Assembly (NCBI GenBank): GCA_965197695.1
Contig: OZ240222.1
Location: 1,426,001 to 1,490,000 of the forward strand
Reading direction: 5' to 3'
DNA from: VXRN01 sp965197695
GTDB taxonomy: Bacteria; Chloroflexota; Dehalococcoidia; Lucifugimonadales; UBA1123
DNA length: 64,000 nt
How positions within the stretch are numbered: position 1 is the stretch's first letter; each line of letters opens with the position of its first letter. Shown piece after piece: positions 7,227 to 15,701 of this stretch. A program made the translations under genes and the position numbers. Under the pieces are notes generated by a model that saw nothing but the letters and a program-made list of their open reading frames with translations, was not told the DNA's origin and did no database searches.

Positions 7227-8588
7227 CTAAGAGTCCCGGCCGGGTTCTCCGCCCTCATAAGCGCCAAAAGTGAACGCGAACACCTCGAATCCGGGCGAGT
7301 TCGACGTCAGCCGCAGCTCGCCTCCCTCGAACAAGCTCTGGTCCACCAGAAAGTACATTCGCGACTCGTCCACCGAGACATAGCTGTTGCCGACGTCGTC
7401 GTACATGATGTCTCTGCCCGCTCTATCCTCCGGGACAGGCGCGTCGTCCAGGAACACCCTGACGTTGTAGTCCTCCTCGACAGTGTCCGGAGACATCACC
7501 ACGTTCACGCTGGTGCCGAAGAACTTGAGGGCGACGTAGTCCTCGAAGTCTGCTGTGGAGCGGGCGTGTACGAGGCTCTCATCGGTGTTCAGCCACAGCC
7601 CCTGAAGGTATAGGAAGTGGTTCAAGTGGTCGCCCGGGTCGGTGTACTCTATCTGCTTGTGCGACGCTTCATAGTATTCCGGGTGCGCCACGTAAGGCGG
7701 AGCGCTCTGGGACATCCACGTGCTGATGTTTCGATCGTAGCCCGCGTAAAGCTCCCGCGTCTGACTGTTGCCAACATCTCTGCCCGGGGCGCTCGCACTC
7801 GGGGAGATGATCGGTCCGGGGTCAGTATCCGGGGATATGTGCTCGATGTCGTAGCCGGCCTCCAACAACAGAGACCTGATTTCGAGTTCAGTCTCGTCGT
7901 AGGCGCCCTCGCCGAAGTGGGAGTATCGAATCTGCCCGGTATGGTCGATCAGGTACTTGGCCGGCCAGTAGCGATTACTGAACGCGCGCCAGGTGCCGAA
8001 GTCGTTGTCCTGTACAATCGGGTACTCCAGACCGAACTTGCCGACCGCTTCAACTACGTTGTCGTAGTCGTGCTCGAACTCGAACTCGGGAGTGTGTACC
8101 CCAAGGATTACCAATCCGTGGTCCGCGTACTTATCGTGCCACTCCCTGATGTAAGGGAGAGTGCGGATGCAGTTGATGCAGGTGTAGGTCCAGAAGTCTA
8201 TCAGGACGACCTTGCCCTCTGCCTGCATGGCCTCCAGGGTGAACGGCTCGGAGTTGACCCAACCGCCGGTCATGACCAGATCCGGCGCCGCGGAGAACTC
8301 CGGCTCCGGCGTTGGCTCCGGTGTTGGCTCCGGCGCTTCGGTCGGTGTGGCGGCGACCTGGGTGGCCGTCGGCTCAGGCTCCGGCGTAGGCGCGGCAGCG
8401 ACCATAGCGGGCGGTTCCGTCGCTGCCGGAGCGGCTGGCGGCGCTGACGTCGGAGCCGGAGCCGCGGGCGCCGATGTCCCGGATTCGGGCTCATCGCCGC
8501 CGGACGAGCAGCCCAACACGATTACGGCCAGGGCTGACACCAAGAAAATTACACTCAGAAGTCTGGTTGAGGCAGACAGATTCAGCAT
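7227..8588 (-). CDS. TlpA/DipZ-like redoxin lipoprotein
   Basis: A 453-residue lipoprotein. The signal peptide ends in the lipobox VLGC (C27), followed by a long low-complexity Pro/Thr/Glu linker (about 35-100). A thioredoxin-fold domain has the active site YTCINCIRTLPY (C137, C140), and a C-terminal domain resembles that after the thioredoxin domain of DipZ-type proteins. The CINC centre is typical of membrane-tethered thiol-disulfide exchange proteins. The ATG at 8588 is chosen (AAGGGT upstream, signal peptide begins here); the open frame to 8714 adds a non-conserved leader. First gene of a two-gene operon with 6212-7225. Confidence 0.85.
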   Translation of the reverse strand: MLNLSASTRLLSVIFLVSALAVIVLGCSSGGDEPESGTSAPAAPAPTSAPPAAPAATEPPAMVAAAPTPEPEPTATQVAATPTEAPEPTPEPTPEPEFSAAPDLVMTGGWVNSEPFTLEAMQAEGKVVLIDFWTYTCINCIRTLPYIREWHDKYADHGLVILGVHTPEFEFEHDYDNVVEAVGKFGLEYPIVQDNDFGTWRAFSNRYWPAKYLIDHTGQIRYSHFGEGAYDETELEIRSLLLEAGYDIEHISPDTDPGPIISPSASAPGRDVGNSQTRELYAGYDRNISTWMSQSAPPYVAHPEYYEASHKQIEYTDPGDHLNHFLYLQGLWLNTDESLVHARSTADFEDYVALKFFGTSVNVVMSPDTVEEDYNVRVFLDDAPVPEDRAGRDIMYDDVGNSYVSVDESRMYFLVDQSLFEGGELRLTSNSPGFEVFAFTFGAYEGGEPGRDS

Positions 8589-8737
8589 GGCATACCCTTC
8601 GTTCACCGGGGTTTGGGACGCACTTCGGGGCAGACCTCCACCCCTAGCATACGGAGCTGTCGGGGGGAGACAGTTTATAACAGTTGGATGCCGCGAGCGG
8701 GTCAGGCGATGCAAGAGTGCCTCCGCTACTTCCGCCG

Positions 8738-8795
8738 TTCTTGTATGATTCTAGCCGAGGGCCCGAGATCCCGGTGAATTTCTTGTATGATTTTA
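8738..8795 (+). promoter_or_regulatory. Direct repeat TTCTTGTATGATTYTA in leader of dehydrogenase gene
   Basis: TTCTTGTATGATTCTA (8738-8753) recurs as TTCTTGTATGATTTTA (8780-8795), 42 bases apart, i.e. four helical turns. Each contains TATGAT, a good -10 hexamer. They could be two tandem promoters or two operator copies upstream of the gene at 8844. They lie in the divergent region between the redoxin operon (-) and the dehydrogenase (+). Confidence 0.4.
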
Positions 8796-8843
8796 ACTGC
8801 GGCCCCCAGGGGCGACAGTGAATATAGATGGAGGCATCGTACC

Positions 8844-9734
8844 ATGAAGGTTGGGTTCGTAGGAGTCGGATTCATGGGCCGTCACATGGCCCGCAACGTG
8901 CTGAACGGAGGACACGATATGCGCGTGTACGACGCGCGGAGAGACGCGGCGGACGAGATCACTTCTCTCGGCGCTGTGTGGGCCAACAGCCCGCGCGAGG
9001 CCGCTGAGGACCGCGACGTGCTGTTCACGTCGCTGCCAACACCGCAGATCGTGGAGGAAGTAGCGTCCGGAGAGGGAGGTCTCCTGAGCGGCGCCCGGAG
9101 GGGCGCGGCATACTTCGATCTGAGCACAGCGGACCCCGGCACAATGCAGCGAATCGCCGCCAGGGCCGGAGCCGGTGGAGTACACGTGCTCGACGCGCCG
9201 GTCTCCGGAGGCACGGGCGGGGCGGAGGCCGCCACGCTGTGCGTCATGGTGGGCGGAGACAGGGCGACATACGACCTCTACAAGCCGGTGCTGGACCTGA
9301 TCGGGGACAAGGTCATGTACTGCGGCGGACCGGGGTCCGGAGCCGTCTGCAAGATCGTGAACAACCTGATCGGGCTGAGTGTGGGAGTGCTGCTGTCGGA
9401 GGCCTTCAGCATGGGCGTCAAGTGGGGCGTGGACGCCCGGACTCTGTACGACGCAGTGTCCGGGAGCTCGGGCAACACAACCTCGATGCACGGCTTCCCG
9501 AACGGGATATTCAAGCGCAATTTCGAGCCGGGGTTCCAGCTAGACCTCGCCACCAAGGACGTGGGCCTCGCGACACAGCTTGGCCGCGATCTGCGCGTGC
9601 CGATGGAGATGTCCAACATTGCGCAGCAGCGCTACATCGACGGCCAGAACCGGGGCTTCGGACGGATGGCGGCGGGAGCCGTGGCGATGGTCCAGGAGGA
9701 GCGGGCCGGTGTCGAGATCGCGCCGAGCCAATAG
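8844..9734 (+). CDS. NAD(P)-dependent beta-hydroxyacid dehydrogenase (3-hydroxyisobutyrate dehydrogenase family)
   Basis: Oxidises a small beta-hydroxyacid such as 3-hydroxyisobutyrate, tartronate semialdehyde or a related compound. The 296-residue protein begins with the dinucleotide motif MKVGFVGVGFMGRHMARN, has the substrate-binding block DAPVSGGTGGAEAATL and the catalytic Lys in GSGAVCKIVNNL, and ends with the helical dimer domain (FQLDLATKDVGLA). The ATG at 8844 follows GGAGG by nine bases; a longer frame to 8787 runs into the promoter repeats and is rejected. The closest named substrate cannot be chosen from motifs alone. Confidence 0.9.
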   Translation: MKVGFVGVGFMGRHMARNVLNGGHDMRVYDARRDAADEITSLGAVWANSPREAAEDRDVLFTSLPTPQIVEEVASGEGGLLSGARRGAAYFDLSTADPGTMQRIAARAGAGGVHVLDAPVSGGTGGAEAATLCVMVGGDRATYDLYKPVLDLIGDKVMYCGGPGSGAVCKIVNNLIGLSVGVLLSEAFSMGVKWGVDARTLYDAVSGSSGNTTSMHGFPNGIFKRNFEPGFQLDLATKDVGLATQLGRDLRVPMEMSNIAQQRYIDGQNRGFGRMAAGAVAMVQEERAGVEIAPSQ

Positions 9735-9736
9735 GG

Positions 9737-11050
9737 CTATCCCTGAAGTCTGACCAGGCGATACTCTCTGGCCCCGCGCCGGAGCACGACGACCCGACCG
9801 TCCACGGCATGATCGAGCTTGACGCCGTACCTGGCGTCCGACACCCGCCGGTTGCTCAGCGCGATGCCGCCGCCCTGTATGAGGCGCCGGGCTTCGCCAC
9901 GGGAAGAGGCCAGCCCCGCCAGCGCTACGAGGTCCCGCAGGGATACTCCACCCCCTTCGAACCTTTCGCGTGGCAGAGACGATGACGGGACGTCTTGAAA
10001 GATGTCCAGAAGCTCATCGGCGCTCAGGCCGGAGATGTCGCCCCCGAACAGCACGCTCGTCGCGGCCTGCGCTTTTTGCAGTCCTGACTCCCCGTGAGTC
10101 ATCCGGGTGACTTCCGTGGCGAGGCGCTGTTGAGCTTCACGCTTCTCCGGCCGCGTCGCCACCTCTTCCCCGAATCCGTTGATCTCGTCCGGGGTCAGCA
10201 GCGTGTAGTACCCCAGAAACCGGACGGCGTCCGCGTCCGTGGTGTTCAGCCAGAACTGGTAAAACTGGAACGGCGAGGTCTTGTTCGCGTCGAGCCATAC
10301 CGCCCCGGCCTCGGTCTTCCCGAATTTGGCGCCGGACGCCGTGGTGATTAGCGGAGTGACGAGCGCGTGTGCCTGCGACCCTCGCGCTCGGCGAATCAGG
10401 TCCACGCCGGCGGTGATGTTGCCCCACTGGTCGCTTCCTCCCATCTGGAGAACGCAGCCGTAGCGGTCGAACAGCGTCATGTAGTCGTAGGCCTGCAACA
10501 GCATGTAGCTGAACTCGGTGTACGAGATCCCATCGCTCAGCCGGCTCTGTACGGACTCTTTGGCGAGCATGTAGTTTACGCTGAAGTGCTTGCCGACATC
10601 CCGCATGAAGTCAATGGAGTTTATCCGTTCGAGCCAGTCCGCGTTGTTTATCAGGAGCGCGGCGTTGTTCTGCGCGCCGAAGTCCAGGAATCGCGCCAGC
10701 TGCGCCCTGATGCCCTCCAGATTCGCCTGTAGCGCCTCCCGCGTGAGCAGCGGGCGCTCCTGAGACTTTCCCCCCGGATCGCCGATGAGACCGGTGCCGC
10801 CTCCCGCAATCGCGATCGGCCTGTGACCGTGCCGCTGCATTCGGACCAGCATCATTATCCCCAGGAGATTCCCTATGTGCAGGCTGTCCGCCGAGGGGTC
10901 GAAGCCGATGTATGCGGTGATCCTCTCACGGGCCAAAAGCTCATCCAGTCCGGGGGTAAATAGCTCCTGCCCGTCCTCGGTGACGTGAATCAGCCCTCTC
11001 CACCGGAGCTCGTCAATGATCGAGTGGGTCGTTCGGGCAGCCGCTTGCAT
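9737..11050 (-). CDS. tyrS: Tyrosyl-tRNA synthetase
   Basis: Charges tRNA-Tyr. A class I synthetase of 437 residues with HIGN at 58-61 (HIGH motif), the tyrosine pocket DPSADSLHIGN, QMGGSDQWGNI at about 202-212 and KFGKT at 242-246 (KMSKS-loop equivalent). An S4 RNA-binding domain is at the C-terminus (SSRGEARRLIQGGGIALSNR). The ATG at 11050 is preceded by CGGAGGACC. The frame stays open upstream to 11194 only because it runs through the R1 repeat element. The gene ends 2 bases after the convergent dehydrogenase stop. Confidence 0.96.
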   Translation of the reverse strand: MQAAARTTHSIIDELRWRGLIHVTEDGQELFTPGLDELLARERITAYIGFDPSADSLHIGNLLGIMMLVRMQRHGHRPIAIAGGGTGLIGDPGGKSQERPLLTREALQANLEGIRAQLARFLDFGAQNNAALLINNADWLERINSIDFMRDVGKHFSVNYMLAKESVQSRLSDGISYTEFSYMLLQAYDYMTLFDRYGCVLQMGGSDQWGNITAGVDLIRRARGSQAHALVTPLITTASGAKFGKTEAGAVWLDANKTSPFQFYQFWLNTTDADAVRFLGYYTLLTPDEINGFGEEVATRPEKREAQQRLATEVTRMTHGESGLQKAQAATSVLFGGDISGLSADELLDIFQDVPSSSLPRERFEGGGVSLRDLVALAGLASSRGEARRLIQGGGIALSNRRVSDARYGVKLDHAVDGRVVVLRRGAREYRLVRLQG

Positions 11051-11100
11051 GGTCCGGGTCCTCCGTATTCCGCGAACATCAGTGTAAAGGTCGGAGAGGA

Positions 11101-11218
11101 ATTGTACCAGTTTGGTAGGCGCCAGTTGGGAACGCGAGCGTCCCGTCCGCAGACCCGCATAGGGTCGGGTTTGAGACCCGCCCGTCCATGTCATAGCCGC
11201 CTGCTAAACTGACACAGG
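11101..11218. repeat. Inverted-repeat element, about 118 bp (family R1)
   Basis: Left end TTGTACCAGTTTGGTAGGCG (from 11102), and the right end is the reverse complement of CTGCTAAACTGACACAGG (11201-11218). The core shares TTGGGAACGCGAGCG and CCCGTCCATGTCATAGC with the element at 1450-1530, plus an extra GGGTCGGGTTTGAGACCCGC palindrome (about 11162-11182). It lies in the divergent leader region between tyrS and the methyltransferase gene. No ORF of its own. Confidence 0.75.
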
Positions 11219-11350
11219 TTCCCTGGGAGACCGAAGACGGGACTTTCGAGTTCGAAGTGTTACCATATTTGCCAGCGCTCGCGTGGGCATACGAATCGAG
11301 AGCCGGCGGCTGAAACCCGGCGGTTCGCGCTCTTCCACAGGAATCATGTG

Positions 11351-12145
11351 ATGGATGAACGACTCCGGGTCAACCGCGGCAACTGGAACGAGCGCACACC
11401 CGTCCATGTCGGCTCCGACTTCTACGACGTGGAGGGTTTCAAGTCGGGCCGGATCACGCTCACCGACATCGAGACTCGTGAGATCGGTGACGTATCCGGC
11501 AAGGCGCTCCTCCACCTCCAGTGCCACTTCGGTCTCGACACCATGTCGTGGTCGCGCCTGGGCGCGGAGGCGACCGGCATCGACATGTCTGACGTCGCAA
11601 TCGACGTGGCGCGGTCGCTGAACGACGAGCTGGACCTGAAGGTTAGATTCATCTGTTCCAACATCTACGATCTGCCGGATGTGCTCGATGAGCAGTTCGA
11701 CATCGTATTCACGTCTTACGGAGTCCTGACCTGGCTGCCGGACATCCGCAGGTGGGCCGAGGTTATCGACAACCACCTCAAGCCGGGCGGTCTGTTCTAC
11801 ATCGTGGAGTTCCATCCGTTCATGGGCGCATTCGAGCCGTCGGAGTCAGGAGACATGCGACCGGCGTACAGCTACTTCCACGAAGAGCTGTTCTTCGAGG
11901 GCAACGAGCCAAGCTACGCCGGCGCCCAGCTGATCGAGAGTCCCGCCTACGAGTGGCAGCACAACCTCGGCGATATCGTCACCGCGCTGATCGATGCCGG
12001 TCTCAGGATCGAGTTCCTCCAAGAGTTTCCGTTCTGCGGCTACCGGGCCTACCCCGTGATGGCGCAGAGTGACGACGGGTGGTGGCGGTTCCCGGAGCAT
12101 AACGACTCGTTTCCCCAGATGTTCTCGATCAGGGCGACCAAGTGA
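11351..12145 (+). CDS. Class I SAM-dependent methyltransferase
   Basis: Soluble methyltransferase of 264 residues. Motif I reads LLHLQCHFGLDTMSWSRLGA, followed by TGIDMSD (acidic residue binding the SAM ribose), FDIVFTSYGVLTWL (motif IV region) and LKPGGLFYIVEFHP (post-IV). These place it in the Methyltransf_11/25-type fold; the substrate is unknown. ATG 11351 is preferred over GTG 11348 because AGGAA lies 9-12 bases upstream. The N-terminal NRGNWNERTPVHV segment is typical of a widespread subgroup often annotated only as methyltransferase. Confidence 0.88.
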   Translation: MDERLRVNRGNWNERTPVHVGSDFYDVEGFKSGRITLTDIETREIGDVSGKALLHLQCHFGLDTMSWSRLGAEATGIDMSDVAIDVARSLNDELDLKVRFICSNIYDLPDVLDEQFDIVFTSYGVLTWLPDIRRWAEVIDNHLKPGGLFYIVEFHPFMGAFEPSESGDMRPAYSYFHEELFFEGNEPSYAGAQLIESPAYEWQHNLGDIVTALIDAGLRIEFLQEFPFCGYRAYPVMAQSDDGWWRFPEHNDSFPQMFSIRATK

Positions 12146-12190
12146 GATGCGCCGCTGCACATGCGGCCCGGATGTGCCGTCCGCTCTGCT

Positions 12191-13003
12191 TCACCTCTCC
12201 GTCGTAAAGACCGAGACCCAACAGGGGTAGAAGCCCGCCGATTGGGCCGTGCGCCTCGACGCGATGTTGTCCACCGCGCTCCCATAGTACGGCACCCTCC
12301 CCTGGCGGAGAACAGCGCGCGCCGCCTGGGATGTCAGGACGACGCCCAGACCCCTGCCTCTGTGCTCTGGCTGAACGTCTATCCCTATCTGCCAGAGAGT
12401 ATCCGAGTCGGCCCCGGCCGTAGCCACGCCGACTACCACTTTGCGCTGCGTCGCAACCGCCGCGACAGCGACGTAACGGCCCTGGGCAGGCGCCCTGGGA
12501 GATATCGCATTTGGCCAGTCCGCCTGGTCCAGCGACTCCAGCATCTCCACGCCGCCAACCTCGACGGTGTATCCAGCCGGCGCCTCATGCGCCCGCAAGT
12601 CTTGGCTGGAGGTCACATTGTAGAGGAGCGGCCCATTCAGTCGGTACGAGCAACGTGACACCCACCTCGACGCCTCGCTGAGAAGATCCAGGCTGAACGC
12701 CTCATCAGGCTCCACATCCCGGAACAACTCCGCAACCCACGGCATCCACTTCCGAGTCGCGGACACGACTACACCCTTGCCCATGGTCGTGATTGCCAGA
12801 CTATCCTCACGTTGTGGGAATCGCCTTCGCATGGGGTTGATGCCCCGACAAAACGCCAATTCTGAGAGATGTACGCCTTCGTCAGCAAAATCTTCAGGAC
12901 GGCAACAGGCTTCGGCCGCAAGTGCCGAAGCCACCGTCTCGGTGGCGTACGATCTAGTCACGGGCAATGCTAAGCTCAGGACCTCAATCCGAGGGAAGTG
13001 CAA
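12191..13003 (-). CDS. GNAT-family N-acetyltransferase
   Basis: The C-terminal third has the GNAT acetyl-CoA motif IGIDVQPEHRGRGLGVVLTSQ (VxPxxRGxGxG type), followed by SRRTAQSAGFYPCW, which matches motif B. The N-terminal part of about 150 residues is not recognised. The start used is TTG at 13003, without a convincing ribosome site, so the true start could be further in. It converges with the methyltransferase at 12145. Substrate unknown. Confidence 0.75.
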   Translation of the reverse strand: MHFPRIEVLSLALPVTRSYATETVASALAAEACCRPEDFADEGVHLSELAFCRGINPMRRRFPQREDSLAITTMGKGVVVSATRKWMPWVAELFRDVEPDEAFSLDLLSEASRWVSRCSYRLNGPLLYNVTSSQDLRAHEAPAGYTVEVGGVEMLESLDQADWPNAISPRAPAQGRYVAVAAVATQRKVVVGVATAGADSDTLWQIGIDVQPEHRGRGLGVVLTSQAARAVLRQGRVPYYGSAVDNIASRRTAQSAGFYPCWVSVFTTER

Positions 13004-13152
13004 AACTCAATCAACAGCAGTTTCGTGACTCCCGCGCCAGCCAGTGTATCATCCACGATGGTGGGCGATCTGCTCCGCGGGAAGGCGCGCGCGGGCGGAT
13101 GCGGCGGATGTTGAAATCGTGACCCCAAACCGCCTTTGACTCGTTTTACGAC

Positions 13153-14460
13153 ATGGACATAGAATCAGTCATGTCTATGAGCGGCATCCCCACGTTGCCA
13201 TACGAGAAAACAACGCTGGACAATGGCTTGCGAGTGGTGTCCTGCGAGATGCCTCATACCCGGTCGGTTTCGATCTCGGTGCTGGTAGGTGTCGGCTCTC
13301 GGTACGAGAGCGACTGCGAGGCCGGACTCTCACACTTCATCGAACACATGGTGTTCAAGGGTACGCGCAGCCGCCCGGACCCGGTGCGGATAAGCGGCGC
13401 GGTCGAGGAGCACGGAGGCGTCATCAACGCCGGCACCGAGCAGGAGTTCACTGTTTACTGGTGCAGAGTCGCCCAGCCGCACTTCGCCGACAGCCTTGAA
13501 TTACTGTTCGACATGATTCGCAACTCCCTCTACAAGACCGACGACATCGAGCGGGAGCGCCAGGTCATACACGAAGAGTTGGCGATGATACACGACTACC
13601 CGACCGCGCGGGTGGACTCTCTGATCGACGAGATGCTGTGGCCCGGTCACCCGCTGGGTCGAGACGTCGGAGGCACGAGTGAGTCGGTGGATGGTATCAC
13701 CCGGGAAGCGCTTCTGCGGCACATGGCCGAGTTCTACACTCCCTCCAAGATCGTCGTGAGCGTTGCGGGCAATGTCCCTCACAGCGAGGTCGTCGCGGAG
13801 GTGGTGGAGTTGTCGCGCGACTGGTCGAAGGTCTGCCCGGACGATCCGGAGCCGGTCACCCGTATCCAGCAGGAGTCGCAGCTAAGACTCGAATACCGTA
13901 AGACGGAGCAAGTTCACCTGTCGATAGCGCTCCCCGGCCTGGCCCTGAATCATCCGGACATCTACGCGCTCGATCTGTTGAGCGTGATACTCGGTGAGGG
14001 GATGAGCAGCAGGCTTTTCGTAGAGCTTCGCGAAAAGCGGGGACTGGCCTACGACGTCCACAGCAGTGTAACTCACTTCAGCGATACCGGAGCGTTCGTA
14101 ATATCAGCCGGCGTTGACCCGTCGAACACCTATGAGGCCGTACCGACCATCCTCGAACAGGTGGCGGCGGTCAGGGACGAAGTCCCGGAAGAGGAGCTGG
14201 AGCGCGCCAAACGGCTGGTCGCCGGGCGCATGATGCTTCGGATGGAGGATACGCGCTCCGTATCCGGCTGGGCCGGCAGCCAGGAGCTTATGCTGGACCA
14301 AGTGCTCACCGTTGACGACGTGGTGGAGCGGGCCAACGCGGTGACGTGTTCAGACCTCAAGCGGGTCGCCGAGGGCCACCTCGTCACCGATCGGTTGAAC
14401 ATGGCGGTAGTCGGCCCCTGCCGGGGCCGCAAACGCCTCACACGACTGATGAAGCTGTAG
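13153..14460 (+). CDS. M16-family zinc protease (processing peptidase-like)
   Basis: A 435-residue protein with the inverted zinc motif HFIEH (H61, E64, H65) and the third ligand E141, exactly 76 residues after H65 as in M16B peptidases. Other family features are the N-terminal LDNGLRVV strand, GLSHFIEHMVFKGT, and RGLAYDVHSSV in the second half. It belongs to the single-chain mitochondrial-processing-peptidase-like group common in bacteria. There is no signal peptide, so a cytoplasmic peptide-degrading role is likely. No good ribosome site precedes ATG 13153; internal ATGs at 13171 and 13177 are alternatives. Confidence 0.9.
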   Translation: MDIESVMSMSGIPTLPYEKTTLDNGLRVVSCEMPHTRSVSISVLVGVGSRYESDCEAGLSHFIEHMVFKGTRSRPDPVRISGAVEEHGGVINAGTEQEFTVYWCRVAQPHFADSLELLFDMIRNSLYKTDDIERERQVIHEELAMIHDYPTARVDSLIDEMLWPGHPLGRDVGGTSESVDGITREALLRHMAEFYTPSKIVVSVAGNVPHSEVVAEVVELSRDWSKVCPDDPEPVTRIQQESQLRLEYRKTEQVHLSIALPGLALNHPDIYALDLLSVILGEGMSSRLFVELREKRGLAYDVHSSVTHFSDTGAFVISAGVDPSNTYEAVPTILEQVAAVRDEVPEEELERAKRLVAGRMMLRMEDTRSVSGWAGSQELMLDQVLTVDDVVERANAVTCSDLKRVAEGHLVTDRLNMAVVGPCRGRKRLTRLMKL

Positions 14461-14470
14461 CAGTCCGGCT

Positions 14471-14575
14471 TCAGGCAGAGATGATCTCCAGACCCTCGAT
14501 GGCCTCGAAGTGCCTACGATTGTTCGACAGTAGGGTCAGGTTGTGACGAATGCAGGTCGCCTCCGCGACTCGTAC
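14471..14575 (-). pseudogene. C-terminal remnant of a VapC/PIN toxin
   Basis: Thirty-four codons in frame to a TGA at 14471: VRVAEATCIRHNLTLLSNNR followed by RHFEAIEGLEIIS. This is the usual C-terminal end of PIN-domain toxins (x-LTLLSNNRRHFExIxGL). The N-terminal 90 or so residues with the first catalytic acids are absent. The remnant overlaps the 3' end of the antitoxin gene in a different frame, as if a deletion joined the antitoxin directly to the toxin tail. Confidence 0.6.
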
Positions 14576-14763
14576 AACCGTCTCTTGAGTTCTGGCGCAT
14601 CCACCAAGCCCCGCCAGGAACCAAACGCATGTCCAGGCAGCCCAACACCGGAATCGATGGGTACTATCGACACCATGACCTCCGAGCCGCTTTCCAATTC
14701 CAGAGGTTCCATTGGCTCCAAGACCCCGTTAACGTATCGAGCTCTGAACTGATTGGCTGACAT
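14536..14763 (-). CDS. Putative antitoxin (DUF104/VapB-like), partner deleted
   Basis: A 75-residue protein beginning MSANQFRARYVNGVLEPMEP, the beta-strand start typical of DUF104-type antitoxins, followed by LELESGSEVMVSI. The C-terminal GHAFGSWRGLVDAPELKRRL segment is typical of antitoxins paired with PIN toxins. The ATG at 14763 follows AAAGGACAGGG. The last residues (RRPAFVTT) run into toxin-tail DNA and are probably not original. The antitoxin therefore survives without a functional toxin. Confidence 0.65.
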   Translation of the reverse strand: MSANQFRARYVNGVLEPMEPLELESGSEVMVSIVPIDSGVGLPGHAFGSWRGLVDAPELKRRLYESRRRPAFVTT

Positions 14764-14798
14764 GAACCCTGTCCTTTTGGTAACTAACGGAGCCGGTA

Positions 14799-15641
14799 TT
14801 ACTTTCGGCCCCGGTAATCTCTGAACGGCCCATCGCGCCATTCCAGCGCGGCCTTGAGACCCTCCTCGCGGGCCATCCTGGAGAACTCCTTGACGATCGG
14901 CGCCTGATGCGCGATGGCGTCGGTCTCCGCCGATATGTACTGGAGCGTCGTGCGACCCATGAGGTCCATCGCCTTGTTGACGATGCTCTTGTTGGCGGCC
15001 AGAAGCTCCCACGGAATCCGCGCCATCGTCGTCGCAAGGTCGTCCACCGCCGCGTCGAGGCCTTCGCCGGGCACCGACTTCCAGACCAGCCCGATCTCCT
15101 CGGCGCGCTTCCCGGAAACCGACTCGCCCGTCAGCAGGAACCACTTGGCCCACTGCGGTCCCACCATGTAGGTCCACATGTGCGTCGGCGGGGTTCCCAT
15201 GGAGCGCACCGGCGGAAAGCCGATCTGCGCGTCGTCCGCAGCGATGATGATGTCGCAGTGCATCGCCAGGTCCGTCCCTCCCGCGATGCAGTAGCCGTGG
15301 ACGCCTGCGATCACCGGCTTGCTCAGATTGAGGATGCTGTTCATGGTGTTGGGCGTCCGCTTCATCCGATGGATGTCCGCGCGGATGTTGTCCCTCTGCC
15401 TCTGGGCCGCGGCCTGCGCCTCCGGCGTCGACGGCGGAGTGATGTCGTACCCCGCGCAGAAAGCGCGTCCGCTGCCCCTGAGCGTCATCACCCTCACATC
15501 AGGATCGTCGTCAGCGCGCTCCAGGCAGTCCACCAGCTCGTCCTGCAGCGCGCGGCTGAGCGCATTCAGCTTCTCCGGTCGGTCGAGCAGGACCCTGCCG
15601 ACCCCATCAGACGCCTCGTATTTGATGAATTGATACGACAT
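14799..15641 (-). CDS. Enoyl-CoA hydratase/isomerase (crotonase superfamily)
   Basis: A 280-residue crotonase-fold enzyme acting on acyl-CoA thioesters. The oxyanion-hole segments are GRAFCAGYD and HGYCIAGGTDLAMHCD; LDRPEKLNALS is the canonical N-terminal strand. The usual catalytic Glu pair is not obvious (FPPVRSMGTPPTHMW in the active-site loop), so the reaction may be other than simple hydration. The ATG at 15641 has GGAGG ten bases upstream. It probably takes part in degradation of organic acids with the other CoA enzymes in the window (inference). Confidence 0.88.
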   Translation of the reverse strand: MSYQFIKYEASDGVGRVLLDRPEKLNALSRALQDELVDCLERADDDPDVRVMTLRGSGRAFCAGYDITPPSTPEAQAAAQRQRDNIRADIHRMKRTPNTMNSILNLSKPVIAGVHGYCIAGGTDLAMHCDIIIAADDAQIGFPPVRSMGTPPTHMWTYMVGPQWAKWFLLTGESVSGKRAEEIGLVWKSVPGEGLDAAVDDLATTMARIPWELLAANKSIVNKAMDLMGRTTLQYISAETDAIAHQAPIVKEFSRMAREEGLKAALEWRDGPFRDYRGRK

Positions 15642-15701
15642 CGAACCGACCTCCGCGAGAAGTGAGAGCCGCCTAGCCTAATCCCTGAACCCTGAACCCA
15701 A

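Noticed and set aside
8212..8748. Long plus-strand ORF opposite the redoxin gene
   Set aside because: Low-complexity Gly/Ser/Val-rich translation is the antisense of the Pro/Thr-rich linker.
11051..11194. N-terminal extension of TyrS
   Set aside because: The extra 48 codons run through the R1 repeat and lack homology; a good ribosome site precedes ATG 11050.
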